Positions 1 to 8,227 of a DNA stretch of 34,694 nt are shown here, one piece after another (position 1 is the first letter of the stretch; each line of letters begins with the position of its first letter). The notes beneath the pieces were generated by a model. It worked only from the letters and a program-made list of their open reading frames with translations. It was not told the origin of the DNA and did no database searches. The DNA is taken from contig JAABQQ010000217.1 in the NCBI GenBank assembly GCA_011391405.1, positions 1 to 34,694 of the forward strand, written 5' to 3'. This stretch comes from Gammaproteobacteria bacterium (GTDB lineage: Bacteria > Pseudomonadota > Gammaproteobacteria > Steroidobacterales > Steroidobacteraceae). The translations under genes and the position numbers were made by a program.

Positions 1-1
1 G

Positions 2-118
2 AGCGACGCCGTTGCCTGGCGTGGCTGGCACATCCTTTCAGTGCGCGCGTTGATCTGCGTCGGTATCGTGCACGTGCTCGCCGTAGGGTCGCACCTGCTG
101 GACCTGATGCGGGACTGA
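2..118 (+). CDS. C-terminal end of a membrane protein (partial)
   Basis: An open frame enters from the left edge and ends at the TGA at 116-118, giving 38 residues. It contains one hydrophobic stretch (around ILSVRALICVGIVHVLAVG) and a short charged end (LLDLMRD), which looks like a last transmembrane helix with a short tail. The stop lies two bases from the stop of the convergent DUF3149 gene. The family cannot be named from this fragment, and the reading could be fortuitous because the start lies outside the window. Confidence 0.45.
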   Translation, partial: SDAVAWRGWHILSVRALICVGIVHVLAVGSHLLDLMRD

Positions 119-120
119 GG

Positions 121-267
121 TTACTGCCAGCCTTCCTTGCCCGGCTCCTGGTTCATCAGCTTCTTGAGCTTTCCCGACAGGTAAAAGCCCATCACGATGA
201 TGAACAGGATGACGCCGAGGCTCATCAGGCCGTAGTCAGTCGTTAACAACAGGCTGAATCTTTCCAT
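121..267 (-). CDS. Small DUF3149 membrane protein
   Basis: This 48-residue protein starts at ATG 267, preceded by a GGAG ribosome-binding site, and ends at the TAA at 121-123. It has a short N-terminus, the segment TTDYGLMSLGVILFIIVMGF forming one transmembrane helix, and a basic tail (GKLKKLMNQ). The TDYGLMSL start of the helix matches my memory of DUF3149, a family of tiny inner-membrane proteins in gammaproteobacteria with no known function. The gene stands alone, with 88 bases between it and the ahpF stop. Small size and lack of an alignment keep confidence moderate. Confidence 0.7.
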   Translation of the reverse strand: MERFSLLLTTDYGLMSLGVILFIIVMGFYLSGKLKKLMNQEPGKEGWQ

Positions 268-355
268 CGCGTGCTCCGGGGCCATAACCGATTGACCGGC
301 AAACGGTAATCCGCCGCTTGCTCCCGGGGCAGTGGTGAAAACCGCTATCGGGCCC

Positions 356-1954
356 TCAAGCCGCCGCGGCTTCCCCCGACGCTGGCACCGGCACCCGGAT
401 CAGGTGATCGAACGCGCTGAGCGCCGCCTTCGAGCCTTCGCCCATCGCGATGATGATCTGCTTGTACGGTACCGTCGTGGCGTCGCCCGCCGCGAACACG
501 CCCGGCAACGACGTCTGGCCCCTGGCGTCGACTTCGATTTCGCCGCGATTCGACAGCGTCAGCGTGCCCTTGAGCCAGTCGGTGTTGGGCAGCAGACCGA
601 TCTGCACGAACACGCCTTCGAGCTCGACGCGGTGGATCTCACCCGAGGCTCGGTCCTTGTAGCTCAGCGCATTGACCTTGCCGTCGGCGCCGTGCACTTC
701 GGTGGTCTGCGCTGACACGATCACGCGCACGTTCGGCAGGCTGCGGAGCTTGCGTTGCAGCACCTCGTCGGCTCGGAGCCTGCCGTCAAACTCGATCAGC
801 GTGACGTGCGCGACGATCCCCGCGAGGTCGATAGCGGCTTCGACGCCGGAGTTGCCGCCGCCGATCACCGCGACGCGCTTGCCCTTGAACAGCGGGCCGT
901 CGCAGTGCGGGCAGTAGGCCACGCCCTTGCCGGAGTACTCTTTCTCGCCCGGTACGTTCATCTGCCGCCAGCGCGCGCCAGTGGAGATGATCACCGTCTT
1001 GCTCTTCACGTGCGCGCCGCTCTCGAGCTTCACCGTGAACAGCCCGTCGTCGCCCGCCGGTTCCAGGGCGGCCGCGCGCTGCAGGTTCATGATGTCGACT
1101 TCGTAGTGCTTGACGTGCTCCTCGAGCGCCGCCGCAAGCTTCGGGCCCTCGGTCGCCTTGACCGAGATGAAATTCTCGATGCCGAGCGTGTCCATCACCT
1201 GGCCGCCGAAACGGTCCGCGACGACCCCCGTGCGGATACCCTTGCGGGCCGCGTAGATGGCCGCAGACGAGCCCGCAGGGCCACCGCCGACGACGAGCAC
1301 GTCGAACGGCTCCTTGGCGTTGATCGTCTCGGCGGCGCGGTCACCCGCGCTGGTGTCGATTTTTGCGAGGATCTCCTCGAGGCTGATGCGCCCCTGCGAG
1401 AACTCCCTGCCGTTCAGGAACACATACGGCACGGCCATGATCTGCCGGGCCTCGACTTCGGCCTGGAACAGCGCGCCGTCGATCATCGTCGTGCGCACGC
1501 CGGGGTTCAGAACGGCCAGCAGGTTCAGCGACTGCACGACCTCCGGGCAGTTGTGGCACGACAGCGAAATGAAGATTTCGAAGTTGAACTCACCCTTGAG
1601 CGCCTTGATCTGCTCGATCACGGGTGCGTCGACCTTGGGTGGATAGCCGCCGGCCTGCAGCAGGGCGAGCACGAGCGACGTGAACTCGTGGCCCAGCGGG
1701 ATACCCGCGAAGTCGAGCCCGAGGTCGGCGCCGACCCGCGTAATCCGGAATGAGGGCGTGCGTATGCCTGCGGGTATCTCGCTGCCGCGCATCTCGCGAT
1801 AGCTGATCAGGCTCGACAGCGGTGCGATTTCCTGCAGCAGCTCCTGCATTTCGCGGGCCGCGCCGGAGTCGTCGAGGGCCGCGGTGACCTCGATCGGCTG
1901 CGTGAGCCGACCGAGGTAGCCCTCGAGCTGTTGCTTGAGGTCAGCGTCGAGCAT
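356..1954 (-). CDS. ahpF: Alkyl hydroperoxide reductase subunit F
   Basis: AhpF is the cytoplasmic FAD-dependent NAD(P)H reductase that passes electrons to the peroxidase AhpC. The 532-residue protein has the usual length. Its N-terminal double-thioredoxin region carries the electron-donating pair C133-H-N-C136. The FAD-binding GGGPAG lies near 223, the redox-active CPHC at 348-351, and the second dinucleotide motif GGGNSG follows. The C-terminal [12 protein letters not shown] region is typical except that the cysteine is replaced (GDATTVPYK). I chose the ATG at 1954 because its product begins [10 protein letters not shown] like E. coli AhpF; an upstream extension to 2023 only overlaps ahpC. 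Start and ahpC stop share one base (TGATG), so the two are translationally coupled. No clear terminator follows. Confidence 0.97.
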   Translation of the reverse strand: MLDADLKQQLEGYLGRLTQPIEVTAALDDSGAAREMQELLQEIAPLSSLISYREMRGSEIPAGIRTPSFRITRVGADLGLDFAGIPLGHEFTSLVLALLQAGGYPPKVDAPVIEQIKALKGEFNFEIFISLSCHNCPEVVQSLNLLAVLNPGVRTTMIDGALFQAEVEARQIMAVPYVFLNGREFSQGRISLEEILAKIDTSAGDRAAETINAKEPFDVLVVGGGPAGSSAAIYAARKGIRTGVVADRFGGQVMDTLGIENFISVKATEGPKLAAALEEHVKHYEVDIMNLQRAAALEPAGDDGLFTVKLESGAHVKSKTVIISTGARWRQMNVPGEKEYSGKGVAYCPHCDGPLFKGKRVAVIGGGNSGVEAAIDLAGIVAHVTLIEFDGRLRADEVLQRKLRSLPNVRVIVSAQTTEVHGADGKVNALSYKDRASGEIHRVELEGVFVQIGLLPNTDWLKGTLTLSNRGEIEVDARGQTSLPGVFAAGDATTVPYKQIIIAMGEGSKAALSAFDHLIRVPVPASGEAAAA

Positions 1955-2517
1955 CAGATCTTGCCCACGAGGTCGAGTGACGGCTTGATCGTCTTCGAAC
2001 CGTCGTTCCACTTCGCCGGGCACACTTCGCCCGGGTGCGCGGCGACGTACTGCGCGGCCTTCAGCTTGCGCAGCGTTTCCTTGACGTCGCGCGCGATGGC
2101 GTTGTCATGGATCTCGAGGGTCTTGATCACGCCGTCCGGGTTGATCACGAACGTGCCGCGCAGCGCGAGGCCCGCTTCTTCGATGTGCACGCCGAAGCCG
2201 CGCGTCAGGGTGTGCGTCGGGTCGCCGACCAGCGGGAACTTCGCTTTGCCGACGGCTGGCGAGGTCTCATGCCACACCTTGTGCGAGAAGTGCGTGTCGG
2301 TCGTGACGATATAAACTTCGGCGCCCATCTTCTGGAACTCGGCGTAGTTGTCGGCCGCGTCCTCGACTTCGGTCGGGCAGTTGAAGGTGAAGGCCGCCGG
2401 CATGAAGATGACGACCGACCACTTGCCCTTCATCGACTCGTTGCTCACTTCGACGAACTTGCCGTTGTGGAAGGCCTGCGTCTTGAACGCCGGGATGGCG
2501 GTGTTGATCAGCGACAT
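1954..2517 (-). CDS. ahpC: Alkyl hydroperoxide reductase subunit C (typical 2-Cys peroxiredoxin)
   Basis: AhpC reduces hydrogen peroxide, organic hydroperoxides and peroxynitrite in the cytoplasm and is recycled by AhpF. The 187-residue protein is collinear with E. coli AhpC. The peroxidatic cysteine is C47 in FTFNCPTE, and the resolving cysteine is C166 in [10 protein letters not shown] near the conserved SLDLVGKI end. The start at 2517 gives [11 protein letters not shown] and has GGAG about ten bases upstream; the frame stays open to 2640 but that extension crosses the promoter. It is the first gene of the ahpC-ahpF unit. An OxyR-type site and a matching promoter lie upstream at 2579-2644, so peroxide induction is expected. 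Confidence 0.97.
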   Translation of the reverse strand: MSLINTAIPAFKTQAFHNGKFVEVSNESMKGKWSVVIFMPAAFTFNCPTEVEDAADNYAEFQKMGAEVYIVTTDTHFSHKVWHETSPAVGKAKFPLVGDPTHTLTRGFGVHIEEAGLALRGTFVINPDGVIKTLEIHDNAIARDVKETLRKLKAAQYVAAHPGEVCPAKWNDGSKTIKPSLDLVGKI

Positions 2518-2578
2518 GGGTGTTGGCTCCAGGTGGTTTTGCCAGGGCGGCAAGGGGGATATGGCTTCGATGGTGAGC

Positions 2579-2608
2579 ATTGTCCGGGGTCTGGCCCGGT
2601 AGAGCCAA
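2579..2608 (-). promoter_or_regulatory. Candidate ahpC promoter (-35/-10)
   Basis: On the minus strand, TTGGCT (2608-2603) and GACAAT (2584-2579) are separated by 18 bases and match the sigma-70 -35 and -10 hexamers at four positions each. The predicted start near 2572 leaves a leader of about 55 bases before ahpC. The -35 touches the end of the OxyR-type operator, the arrangement expected for an activator that contacts RNA polymerase. The hexamers are only moderate matches. Confidence 0.5.
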
Positions 2609-2644
2609 TAGATTGTTATGCGTAGAACGATAGGGGTCACCTAT
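2608..2644. promoter_or_regulatory. OxyR-type operator upstream of ahpC
   Basis: The published OxyR consensus is four tetramers in the pattern ATAG-N7-CTAT-N7-ATAG-N7-CTAT. Here ATAG (2608-2611), ATAG (2630-2633) and CTAT (2641-2644) are exact and fall on the required 11-base register. Only the second tetramer (TGCG at 2619-2622) deviates. The site is 91 bases upstream of the ahpC start and next to its -35. Because ahpC is a classical OxyR target, sequence and context agree. The site also lies 54 bases upstream of the divergent gene at 2698. Confidence 0.8.
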
Positions 2645-2697
2645 GGGCAGGAAGCCCGATGTAGGCACATCCGCTCCGATCCCCTATGCTCACGGCC

Positions 2698-5481
2698 ATG
2701 TCGCTGTTCGAGGAACTCAAGCAACGAAAGGTCCTGCGCGTCGCGGCCACCTACGCGGTGATCGCCTGGCTGCTGATCCAGGTAAGCGCGACCGTTGGGC
2801 CCGCGCTCAAGCTGCCCGAATGGACATCGACGTTCGTCACCGTCCTGTTGATCCTCGGATTCCCCGCGGCCGTGGTCCTCGCGTGGACGCACGACATCGT
2901 GCGCGCCGGCAAGGTCTCGCCCGTCGAGTCGAGCGGCATCGCGGTGCTGCCCTTCGCTAACCTGACCGGCGAAACGGAACAGGGGCATCTTGCGGACGGG
3001 ATCGTCGAGGACCTGCTGACGCGGCTGCAGGCTTCGGACCGCATCCGTGTGGTTTCGCGCCAGTCCTCCCACTCGTACAAGGATCGCGCCGCCGACACGC
3101 GCACGATCGCGCGCGAGCTCGGCTGTCGCTACGTGGTCGAAGGCAGCGTGCGCAAGATCGGGGACCGCGTGCGCGTGACCGCCCAGCTGATCGATGCGCC
3201 CGCCGACCGTCACCTGTGGGCGGAGCGCTACGACCGGCAACTGCAGGATGCGTTCGCGCTGCAGGACGAGATCTGCGACGCGGTCGTCGCGGCCATCGAA
3301 TCGCGAATCAACATCGAGCCGGCCGCTATAGAGCCAGCGATCGCCAGCGCGCGCGAATCGACGACGCGTGCGCGCTGGATGCCGCCGGGACGTTGGATCA
3401 TTCCGGCGCTGGCGGCACTGGTCGGGATGGCGGCATTGCTCACCTGGACACTGCAGAAGCGCGGCCAGGAGCGCTGGGCGCGCGAGGACGCGCTACCGCG
3501 ATTGCAAGCCCTGATCGCCGCCGACGACTACGTTGCCGCCTTCGACCTCGCCCGCGAGATCGAACGCGTCACGCCGCACGATCCGGTACTCCGCGAACTC
3601 CAGTCGTCGTTTTCCGCGAAGGTCACGTTGGATACGGTGCCGGACGGGGCGAAGGTGTTCTACCGGCCCTACGCCGGCGGGGAGCAGGACTGGCGATTCA
3701 TCGGCGCGACGCCTCTGCGGGACATCGCCATGCCGATCGGCGTTGGGCTCTGGCGCATCGAGAAGGAAGGCCACGACACCGCGCTGCTGGCGCTGCGCAA
3801 TCCCGGACTGCAACTCGGTAATGCCCCCGACGCCGACATCCGGCAACTCGTGAAGGGCGTCGACCTCTCGATCCCGCTCGCCGACGCGGCGACGTCGCCG
3901 GACGGCATGGTGCTCGTGCCGTCGATTCCGGCGCTGATCCCCGGCGTCGGCAACGACCTCGTCCAAGTGCCCGCGTTCTTCATTGATCGCTTCGAGGTCC
4001 GCAATCGGAATTTCAAGGAATTCGTCAATGCTGGCGGCTATACCGAGGCTGACCATTGGCGGGACCTGCCGTTCGCCGACGGCGGCGAGTGGCAGACCGC
4101 CGTCGCGGCGTTCGTCGACCTGACCGGCCGGCAAGGGCCCTCGACGTGGCGCGCGGGCACCCATCCGGACGGCAAGGCCGACCACCCCGTGACCGGAGTG
4201 AGCTGGTACGAGGCGGCGGCGTACTGTCGATTCCGCGGCAAGGAACTGCCGACGGCGTATCACTGGTACCGCGCCGCCGGATCAATTGTCGAGTTCTGGG
4301 AATCGGTTGCATCGGCGATCGTGCAAGGCAGTAATTTCGCTGGTCGGGAACTCGCGCCCGTCGGCCAGCTCAGCAGCCTCGGGCCGCACGGCACCTACGA
4401 CATGGCCGGCAACGCGCGCGAATGGCTGTGGACCCAGGGATCCCTGGGCCGCTGGGTCGCGGGCGGCTCGTTCGACGAGCCGCGATACCTGTACCTGCAG
4501 CCCGACGAGGCGCCGCCGACCGACCGATCCGCCGCCACCGGATTCCGCTGCATGCGAACCGTGCAGGCCGGGCCAACGGACGACGATATGCGCCGGCCCG
4601 TAGCCAAGCGGGCCATCGACTATGCGGCTTTGGAGCCGGTCAGCGACGCCGGCTACGCGGTTCTCGCGCAACAGCTCGACTACCGGGCGACGAAGATTGT
4701 GCCGCGCATCGGGACAGCCGATTCGTCGAATCCCGCGTGGACGGTCGAGCGGGTCACGCTGCCGACGGGCTACGACGACACGTCGTTTGCGGTGCAGCTT
4801 TTCCTGCCGACGGACCGTCGCTCGCCGTCCGGCGTCATCTTCTACATGCCGCACTCGGGAGAGTTCATCGCGCCGGTCACGACCGCAGGATTCGATCCGG
4901 CGACGGGTGGAATTCCGCTCGACTTCCTGCTGAAGTCGGGCTGGGCGCTGGCCGTCGTGGCTTTCGACGGCGCCTTTGAACGCCAGTGGTCGGCCGAGCG
5001 CATGCAGTCGATGAGCCCTGCCGAGCTTACTCGGTTGCAATTGCGCCATTGGCGCGCGGAACTGGGGCGGACGATCGATTACCTGACCACGCGCGAAGGC
5101 ATCGATGCCCGCAAGCTCGGTTGGTTCGGCATCAGTTTCGGGTCGGATGCAATGCTGCCGCTACTCGCCGTCGAGAAACGCATCGGTGCGGCCGTGCTTT
5201 ATAGCGGCGGATCGGGTCTGCGCAATGGCTTGCCAGCCAGCGAACAACCGTACAACTACGTACCGCGCGTGACGCAGCCGGTGCTGATGCTGAATGGCCG
5301 CTGGGACATTGATTCCCCGCCCGAAGCGCAGCAGCGACTGTTTGAGCTACTGGGCTCGCCCGCGGACCAGAAAAAGCATGTGCTGTTCGAGGCCGGCCAC
5401 GGCAACCTGCCACGGTTCCAGGTCGAGAAGGAGACACTGGAGTGGTTTGATCGGCACCTCCTCACTCGGGTGGTGCCGTGA
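2698..5481 (+). CDS. Membrane-anchored fusion: TolB-like, PEGA-like, SUMF1-like and alpha/beta hydrolase
   Basis: The 927-residue protein starts at ATG 2698 (product MSLFEELKQRKVLRVAATYA); an ATG at 2686 would add four residues. Positions here count from 2698. Two membrane helices (about 15-30 and 46-65) follow the FEELK-R-VxRVAA start seen in membrane TolB/cyclase-type proteins. Residues 79-200 resemble the FlgO/TolB N-terminal domain (AVLPFANLTG, VVEGSVRKIGDRVRVTAQLID). A third helix lies at 233-250, then a PEGA-like segment (about 308-366), a SUMF1/FGE-like fold (403-621, with GNAREWLW and GGSFDEPR) and a hydrolase (about 686-927). The hydrolase has GISFG with nucleophile S813, acid D870 and H901. 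The FGE copper cysteine pair is not seen, so that part may bind rather than catalyse. The substrate is unknown. Confidence 0.85.
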   Translation: MSLFEELKQRKVLRVAATYAVIAWLLIQVSATVGPALKLPEWTSTFVTVLLILGFPAAVVLAWTHDIVRAGKVSPVESSGIAVLPFANLTGETEQGHLADGIVEDLLTRLQASDRIRVVSRQSSHSYKDRAADTRTIARELGCRYVVEGSVRKIGDRVRVTAQLIDAPADRHLWAERYDRQLQDAFALQDEICDAVVAAIESRINIEPAAIEPAIASARESTTRARWMPPGRWIIPALAALVGMAALLTWTLQKRGQERWAREDALPRLQALIAADDYVAAFDLAREIERVTPHDPVLRELQSSFSAKVTLDTVPDGAKVFYRPYAGGEQDWRFIGATPLRDIAMPIGVGLWRIEKEGHDTALLALRNPGLQLGNAPDADIRQLVKGVDLSIPLADAATSPDGMVLVPSIPALIPGVGNDLVQVPAFFIDRFEVRNRNFKEFVNAGGYTEADHWRDLPFADGGEWQTAVAAFVDLTGRQGPSTWRAGTHPDGKADHPVTGVSWYEAAAYCRFRGKELPTAYHWYRAAGSIVEFWESVASAIVQGSNFAGRELAPVGQLSSLGPHGTYDMAGNAREWLWTQGSLGRWVAGGSFDEPRYLYLQPDEAPPTDRSAATGFRCMRTVQAGPTDDDMRRPVAKRAIDYAALEPVSDAGYAVLAQQLDYRATKIVPRIGTADSSNPAWTVERVTLPTGYDDTSFAVQLFLPTDRRSPSGVIFYMPHSGEFIAPVTTAGFDPATGGIPLDFLLKSGWALAVVAFDGAFERQWSAERMQSMSPAELTRLQLRHWRAELGRTIDYLTTREGIDARKLGWFGISFGSDAMLPLLAVEKRIGAAVLYSGGSGLRNGLPASEQPYNYVPRVTQPVLMLNGRWDIDSPPEAQQRLFELLGSPADQKKHVLFEAGHGNLPRFQVEKETLEWFDRHLLTRVVP

Positions 5482-5517
5482 TTGCATCGTGACGCGTGCG
5501 GCGCGATCCTCGTGCGC

Positions 5518-6342
5518 ATGACCGCGGAAATCATCGACGCCTGGGCGCAGCACCCGACTGCGCGTCACCTCAACCACCCGATGTTCGAGTCCCTCCGGCG
5601 CTGGACGAAGGGCGGGCTCGCCGCGACAGCGGGGGAAATGCCCGTTGCGGCCACACTGGCGGCCATGGACGAGGGCGGCGTGGGTCGCAGCCTGATCAGC
5701 GCGTGGACGGGGCCGCACGGCGACCTGATCGCCAACGACGAAGTCGCGTCTTTCGTGCGTCAGGCACCCGACCGGCTGGTCGGAGTGGGCTCGCTGGACA
5801 TTTCGAAACCGCGGGCTGCGGTCAAGGAACTGCGGCGCTGCGTGCGTGAACTCGGCTTCAAGGCCGTGCGCGTGCTGCCGTGGCTGTGGGAACTGCCGCC
5901 GACGCATGCGCGCTTCTACCCGGTCTACAGCGAGTGCTGCGAGCTGGGCATCCCGTTCTGCACGCAGGTCGGGCACACCGGCCCGCTGCTGCCGTCGGAG
6001 TTCGGCCGGCCGATCCCGTACATCGATCAGGTGGCAATCGACTTTCCGGACCTCGTCGTCGTTGGCGGTCACATCGGCTATCCGTGGACCGAGGAGATGA
6101 TCGCCGTCGCAACCAAGCATCCGAACGTCTACATCGATACGTCGGCTTACACGGTCAGGCGGTATCCGGCCGCGCTGGTCGATTACCTGCGCGGTCACGG
6201 TCGTCACAAGGTGTTGTTCGGCACGAACTGGCCGATGATTCCGCCGGCGCGCGCGCTCGAGGGCCTGGCGGAAATGCAACTCGGCGCCGAGATTGCCGCA
6301 AGCTTTCTCGGCGCCAATGCACGGCGGGTATTCCGCCTCTAA
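5518..6342 (+). CDS. Amidohydrolase-2 family TIM-barrel protein
   Basis: The 274-residue protein has the amidohydrolase-2 (ACMSD-like) pattern: IIDAWAQHPT at the N-terminus, VGHTGP (H153), GGHIGYPW (H185), NVYIDTSAY and FGTNWP near the end. The family hydrolyses or decarboxylates small cyclic or aromatic acids using one divalent metal. Two usual ligand positions differ here: the N-terminal HxH appears as WAQH, and the aspartate of the common G-S/T-D-W motif is N237. Metal use may therefore be altered, though the IDAWAQHP start recurs in a subgroup of the family. I chose ATG 5518 because homology begins there. It follows the fusion gene by 36 bases on the same strand. The substrate cannot be inferred. 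Confidence 0.85.
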   Translation: MTAEIIDAWAQHPTARHLNHPMFESLRRWTKGGLAATAGEMPVAATLAAMDEGGVGRSLISAWTGPHGDLIANDEVASFVRQAPDRLVGVGSLDISKPRAAVKELRRCVRELGFKAVRVLPWLWELPPTHARFYPVYSECCELGIPFCTQVGHTGPLLPSEFGRPIPYIDQVAIDFPDLVVVGGHIGYPWTEEMIAVATKHPNVYIDTSAYTVRRYPAALVDYLRGHGRHKVLFGTNWPMIPPARALEGLAEMQLGAEIAASFLGANARRVFRL

Positions 6343-6345
6343 GGT

Positions 6346-6864
6346 CTACTTCAGCTGGCCGCGGATCTCACCGACGCGGTAGTCGCCCGGACCCGAGTAG
6401 GGCGGGTCCATGCCGTCGTAGGTGTGCACGTTGACGTACGTGTTGCCGGCGCGGATCTCGTCCAGCAGGTCGGACATCGGCGAGCCCGTCATCGGCCCGA
6501 TGAAGTCGCTGGCATCGAACGAACCTTCCGCCAGCACGCCGGTGAATTCACCACGCTTGGCGGCCGCATTGCCCAGCGGCCACAGCTTGACCACGGACTG
6601 TCCGTTCTGGCTTGCGGCGCCGACGTGCAGGTCGGCCTGCGACGGATTCGACAGCTTGTTGAGCGTGATCTTGTAATTGACTGTCTTGCCATCCGCGCTG
6701 ACGCGGAGTTCGACGGCGCCGGTCGCCGACGTCATGATCGGCTCGGGCAGGCACTGTGCCCCGTCCATGACCGCCGTGAACACGCTGTCGGCGGCCTGCG
6801 TGGGAATCGCGAAGCAGGCGGCGGCAGCCACGAGGCTGATGAGGACGTTACGGCTGGTGAACAT
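6346..6864 (-). CDS. Exported CHRD-domain protein
   Basis: This is a 172-residue secreted or periplasmic protein. A signal peptide (about 1-24, cleavage after IPTQA) precedes a single CHRD domain with recognisable blocks: GAVELRVSADGKTVNYKITL, ADLHVGAASQNG, and the C-terminal NTYVNVHTYDG...GEIRGQLK. CHRD domains occur in chordin and in many bacterial exported proteins, where no biochemical role is established. The start at 6864 has AGGAG seven bases upstream. It is the last of three minus-strand genes for exported or membrane proteins. Its stop lies three bases from the end of the convergent amidohydrolase gene, with no terminator visible between them. Confidence 0.85.
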   Translation of the reverse strand: MFTSRNVLISLVAAAACFAIPTQAADSVFTAVMDGAQCLPEPIMTSATGAVELRVSADGKTVNYKITLNKLSNPSQADLHVGAASQNGQSVVKLWPLGNAAAKRGEFTGVLAEGSFDASDFIGPMTGSPMSDLLDEIRAGNTYVNVHTYDGMDPPYSGPGDYRVGEIRGQLK

Positions 6865-6961
6865 GAAAGGCTCCTGGGGCTTTTTCTAGCATGGGCAATG
6901 TGCGTCTCCGGGGCCGCGGCCGGAATACGTAGTTGCTGCGAACTGGTCGCGTTCCACGTCG

Positions 6962-8200
6962 TCACCCCGGAAGTCTCCGTCGCAATGCCGAAATCTGCGC
7001 CCGGCGCTGTTCGAGTACGCCGTCGAGCGTCGGGTCAAGACCGCGGTTTTTCAGCCGGCGCTTGCGCAACGCCAGCTCGTTCTGGGCGTTGACCAGCGCC
7101 GCGGAAACCCGCGTGTGGCGAGGATCGATGCGTCGCGTGCGGAACGCGCGGTCCGCTGCGATCGCCGCCAATTCCCCGGCGGTGACGCTGCGCCCCACCT
7201 CGTCCGCGAGTTCCTCGACGAGCACACGGCGCTCGGCCTGGCCACTGCGATAGAGGATGAACGCGAGCAGCAGCGCAAACGGCAGGAACACGATGAAGTT
7301 GGTCAGGCTGGCCGTGATCATGGCGTCCCAGACGGTGTACGTCGGTGGCGCCAGTACCTCGGTCGGTGCGGCCTCGCCGGCCTGCGCAGCGGCGAGCGCC
7401 ATGAACAGCGGCAGAGAGTTGTTCCACGCGTGCCCGAGGATTGCCAGCGCGAACCCGCCGACAGGCGCGAGGACGCGCAGCCACGGCGTCGAGGTGGCGC
7501 GCGATATGCCCAGCGAGGCGCCGAAGATTCCAGAGAACAGCGCATGGCCCGCGAGGCCGAGCCAGGCGAAACGCGTGCCGATCTGGAATCCGTACGGTGC
7601 CGTGCCGAACTCGACGAAGTTCTGCTGCACGTACAGTGCCGACTCGAACCAGTTGAAGCCGGCGCCGATCAACGCGCCGTAGATGAAGCCGTCGCGCACG
7701 TTGTCGAACTCGCCACGCAGCAGCCAGAAGAGCAGCACGATGCCGATGCCCTTGGTCGTTTCCTCGACGATCGGCGCCGAAAGCGGCGCGCCTATCATCA
7801 TCGCGGCGTCGGGACCGAGCATCCTGCCGAGTTCGGGAAACTGCTCGAGCCATTGCGTCACGGCCATGATCGCCGCCGTGTTGAGCGGCAGCGCGATCGT
7901 GGTCGCGATGAGCCCACCCCACAGGAACGCCGCGGCGCAGGCATAGGGCGACTCGCGTTCCCGGCGGTCGAGGTACCAGAGGATCAGGATCGGCAGCAGC
8001 GACATCGCGGACGACAGGGCCAGTGCGCGCACGAACACGCCGGTGGCGGCGGAGCCCAGTCCGGCCACGACCGTGCAGATGAGCAGGGAGGCAAAGGCGA
8101 GCAGGATGCCGAGTGTCCACGTGAGCGCGCGTGCTACCCGCGGCCGCCGCAGCGGCGAAGCAAGCGGGTCGAGCGTGCAGTCGATCGTTCCGTGCAGCAT
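6962..8200 (-). CDS. PrsW-family intramembrane metalloprotease
   Basis: The 412-residue polytopic protein carries the PrsW family signatures in order. They are the glutamate pair E146-E147 in APIVEETTKG, GFIYGALIGAGFNWFES (171-187), H219 in GHALFSGIFGASLG, and H257 in ILGHAWNN. The E, H and H residues are the expected metal and catalytic ligands inside the membrane. PrsW of B. subtilis cleaves the anti-sigma factor RsiW, but most homologues have unknown substrates and none can be named here. A charged cytoplasmic tail (about 330-412) follows the last helix. The start at 8200 has GGGAG about ten bases upstream. It lies 27 bases after the M64 peptidase gene and is probably cotranscribed with it. 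Confidence 0.88.
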   Translation of the reverse strand: MLHGTIDCTLDPLASPLRRPRVARALTWTLGILLAFASLLICTVVAGLGSAATGVFVRALALSSAMSLLPILILWYLDRRERESPYACAAAFLWGGLIATTIALPLNTAAIMAVTQWLEQFPELGRMLGPDAAMMIGAPLSAPIVEETTKGIGIVLLFWLLRGEFDNVRDGFIYGALIGAGFNWFESALYVQQNFVEFGTAPYGFQIGTRFAWLGLAGHALFSGIFGASLGISRATSTPWLRVLAPVGGFALAILGHAWNNSLPLFMALAAAQAGEAAPTEVLAPPTYTVWDAMITASLTNFIVFLPFALLLAFILYRSGQAERRVLVEELADEVGRSVTAGELAAIAADRAFRTRRIDPRHTRVSAALVNAQNELALRKRRLKNRGLDPTLDGVLEQRRAQISALRRRLPG

Positions 8201-8227
8201 CGGTCGGTGCTCCCGGCACGCCCGTTC

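Noticed and set aside
320-355. Terminator after ahpF
   Set aside because: Only a weak 6-bp stem with a G-U pair was found and no T-run follows in the direction of transcription.
1955-2023. Longer AhpF starting at 2023
   Set aside because: The extra 23 residues overlap ahpC coding sequence and are not like AhpF; the start at 1954 matches the family.
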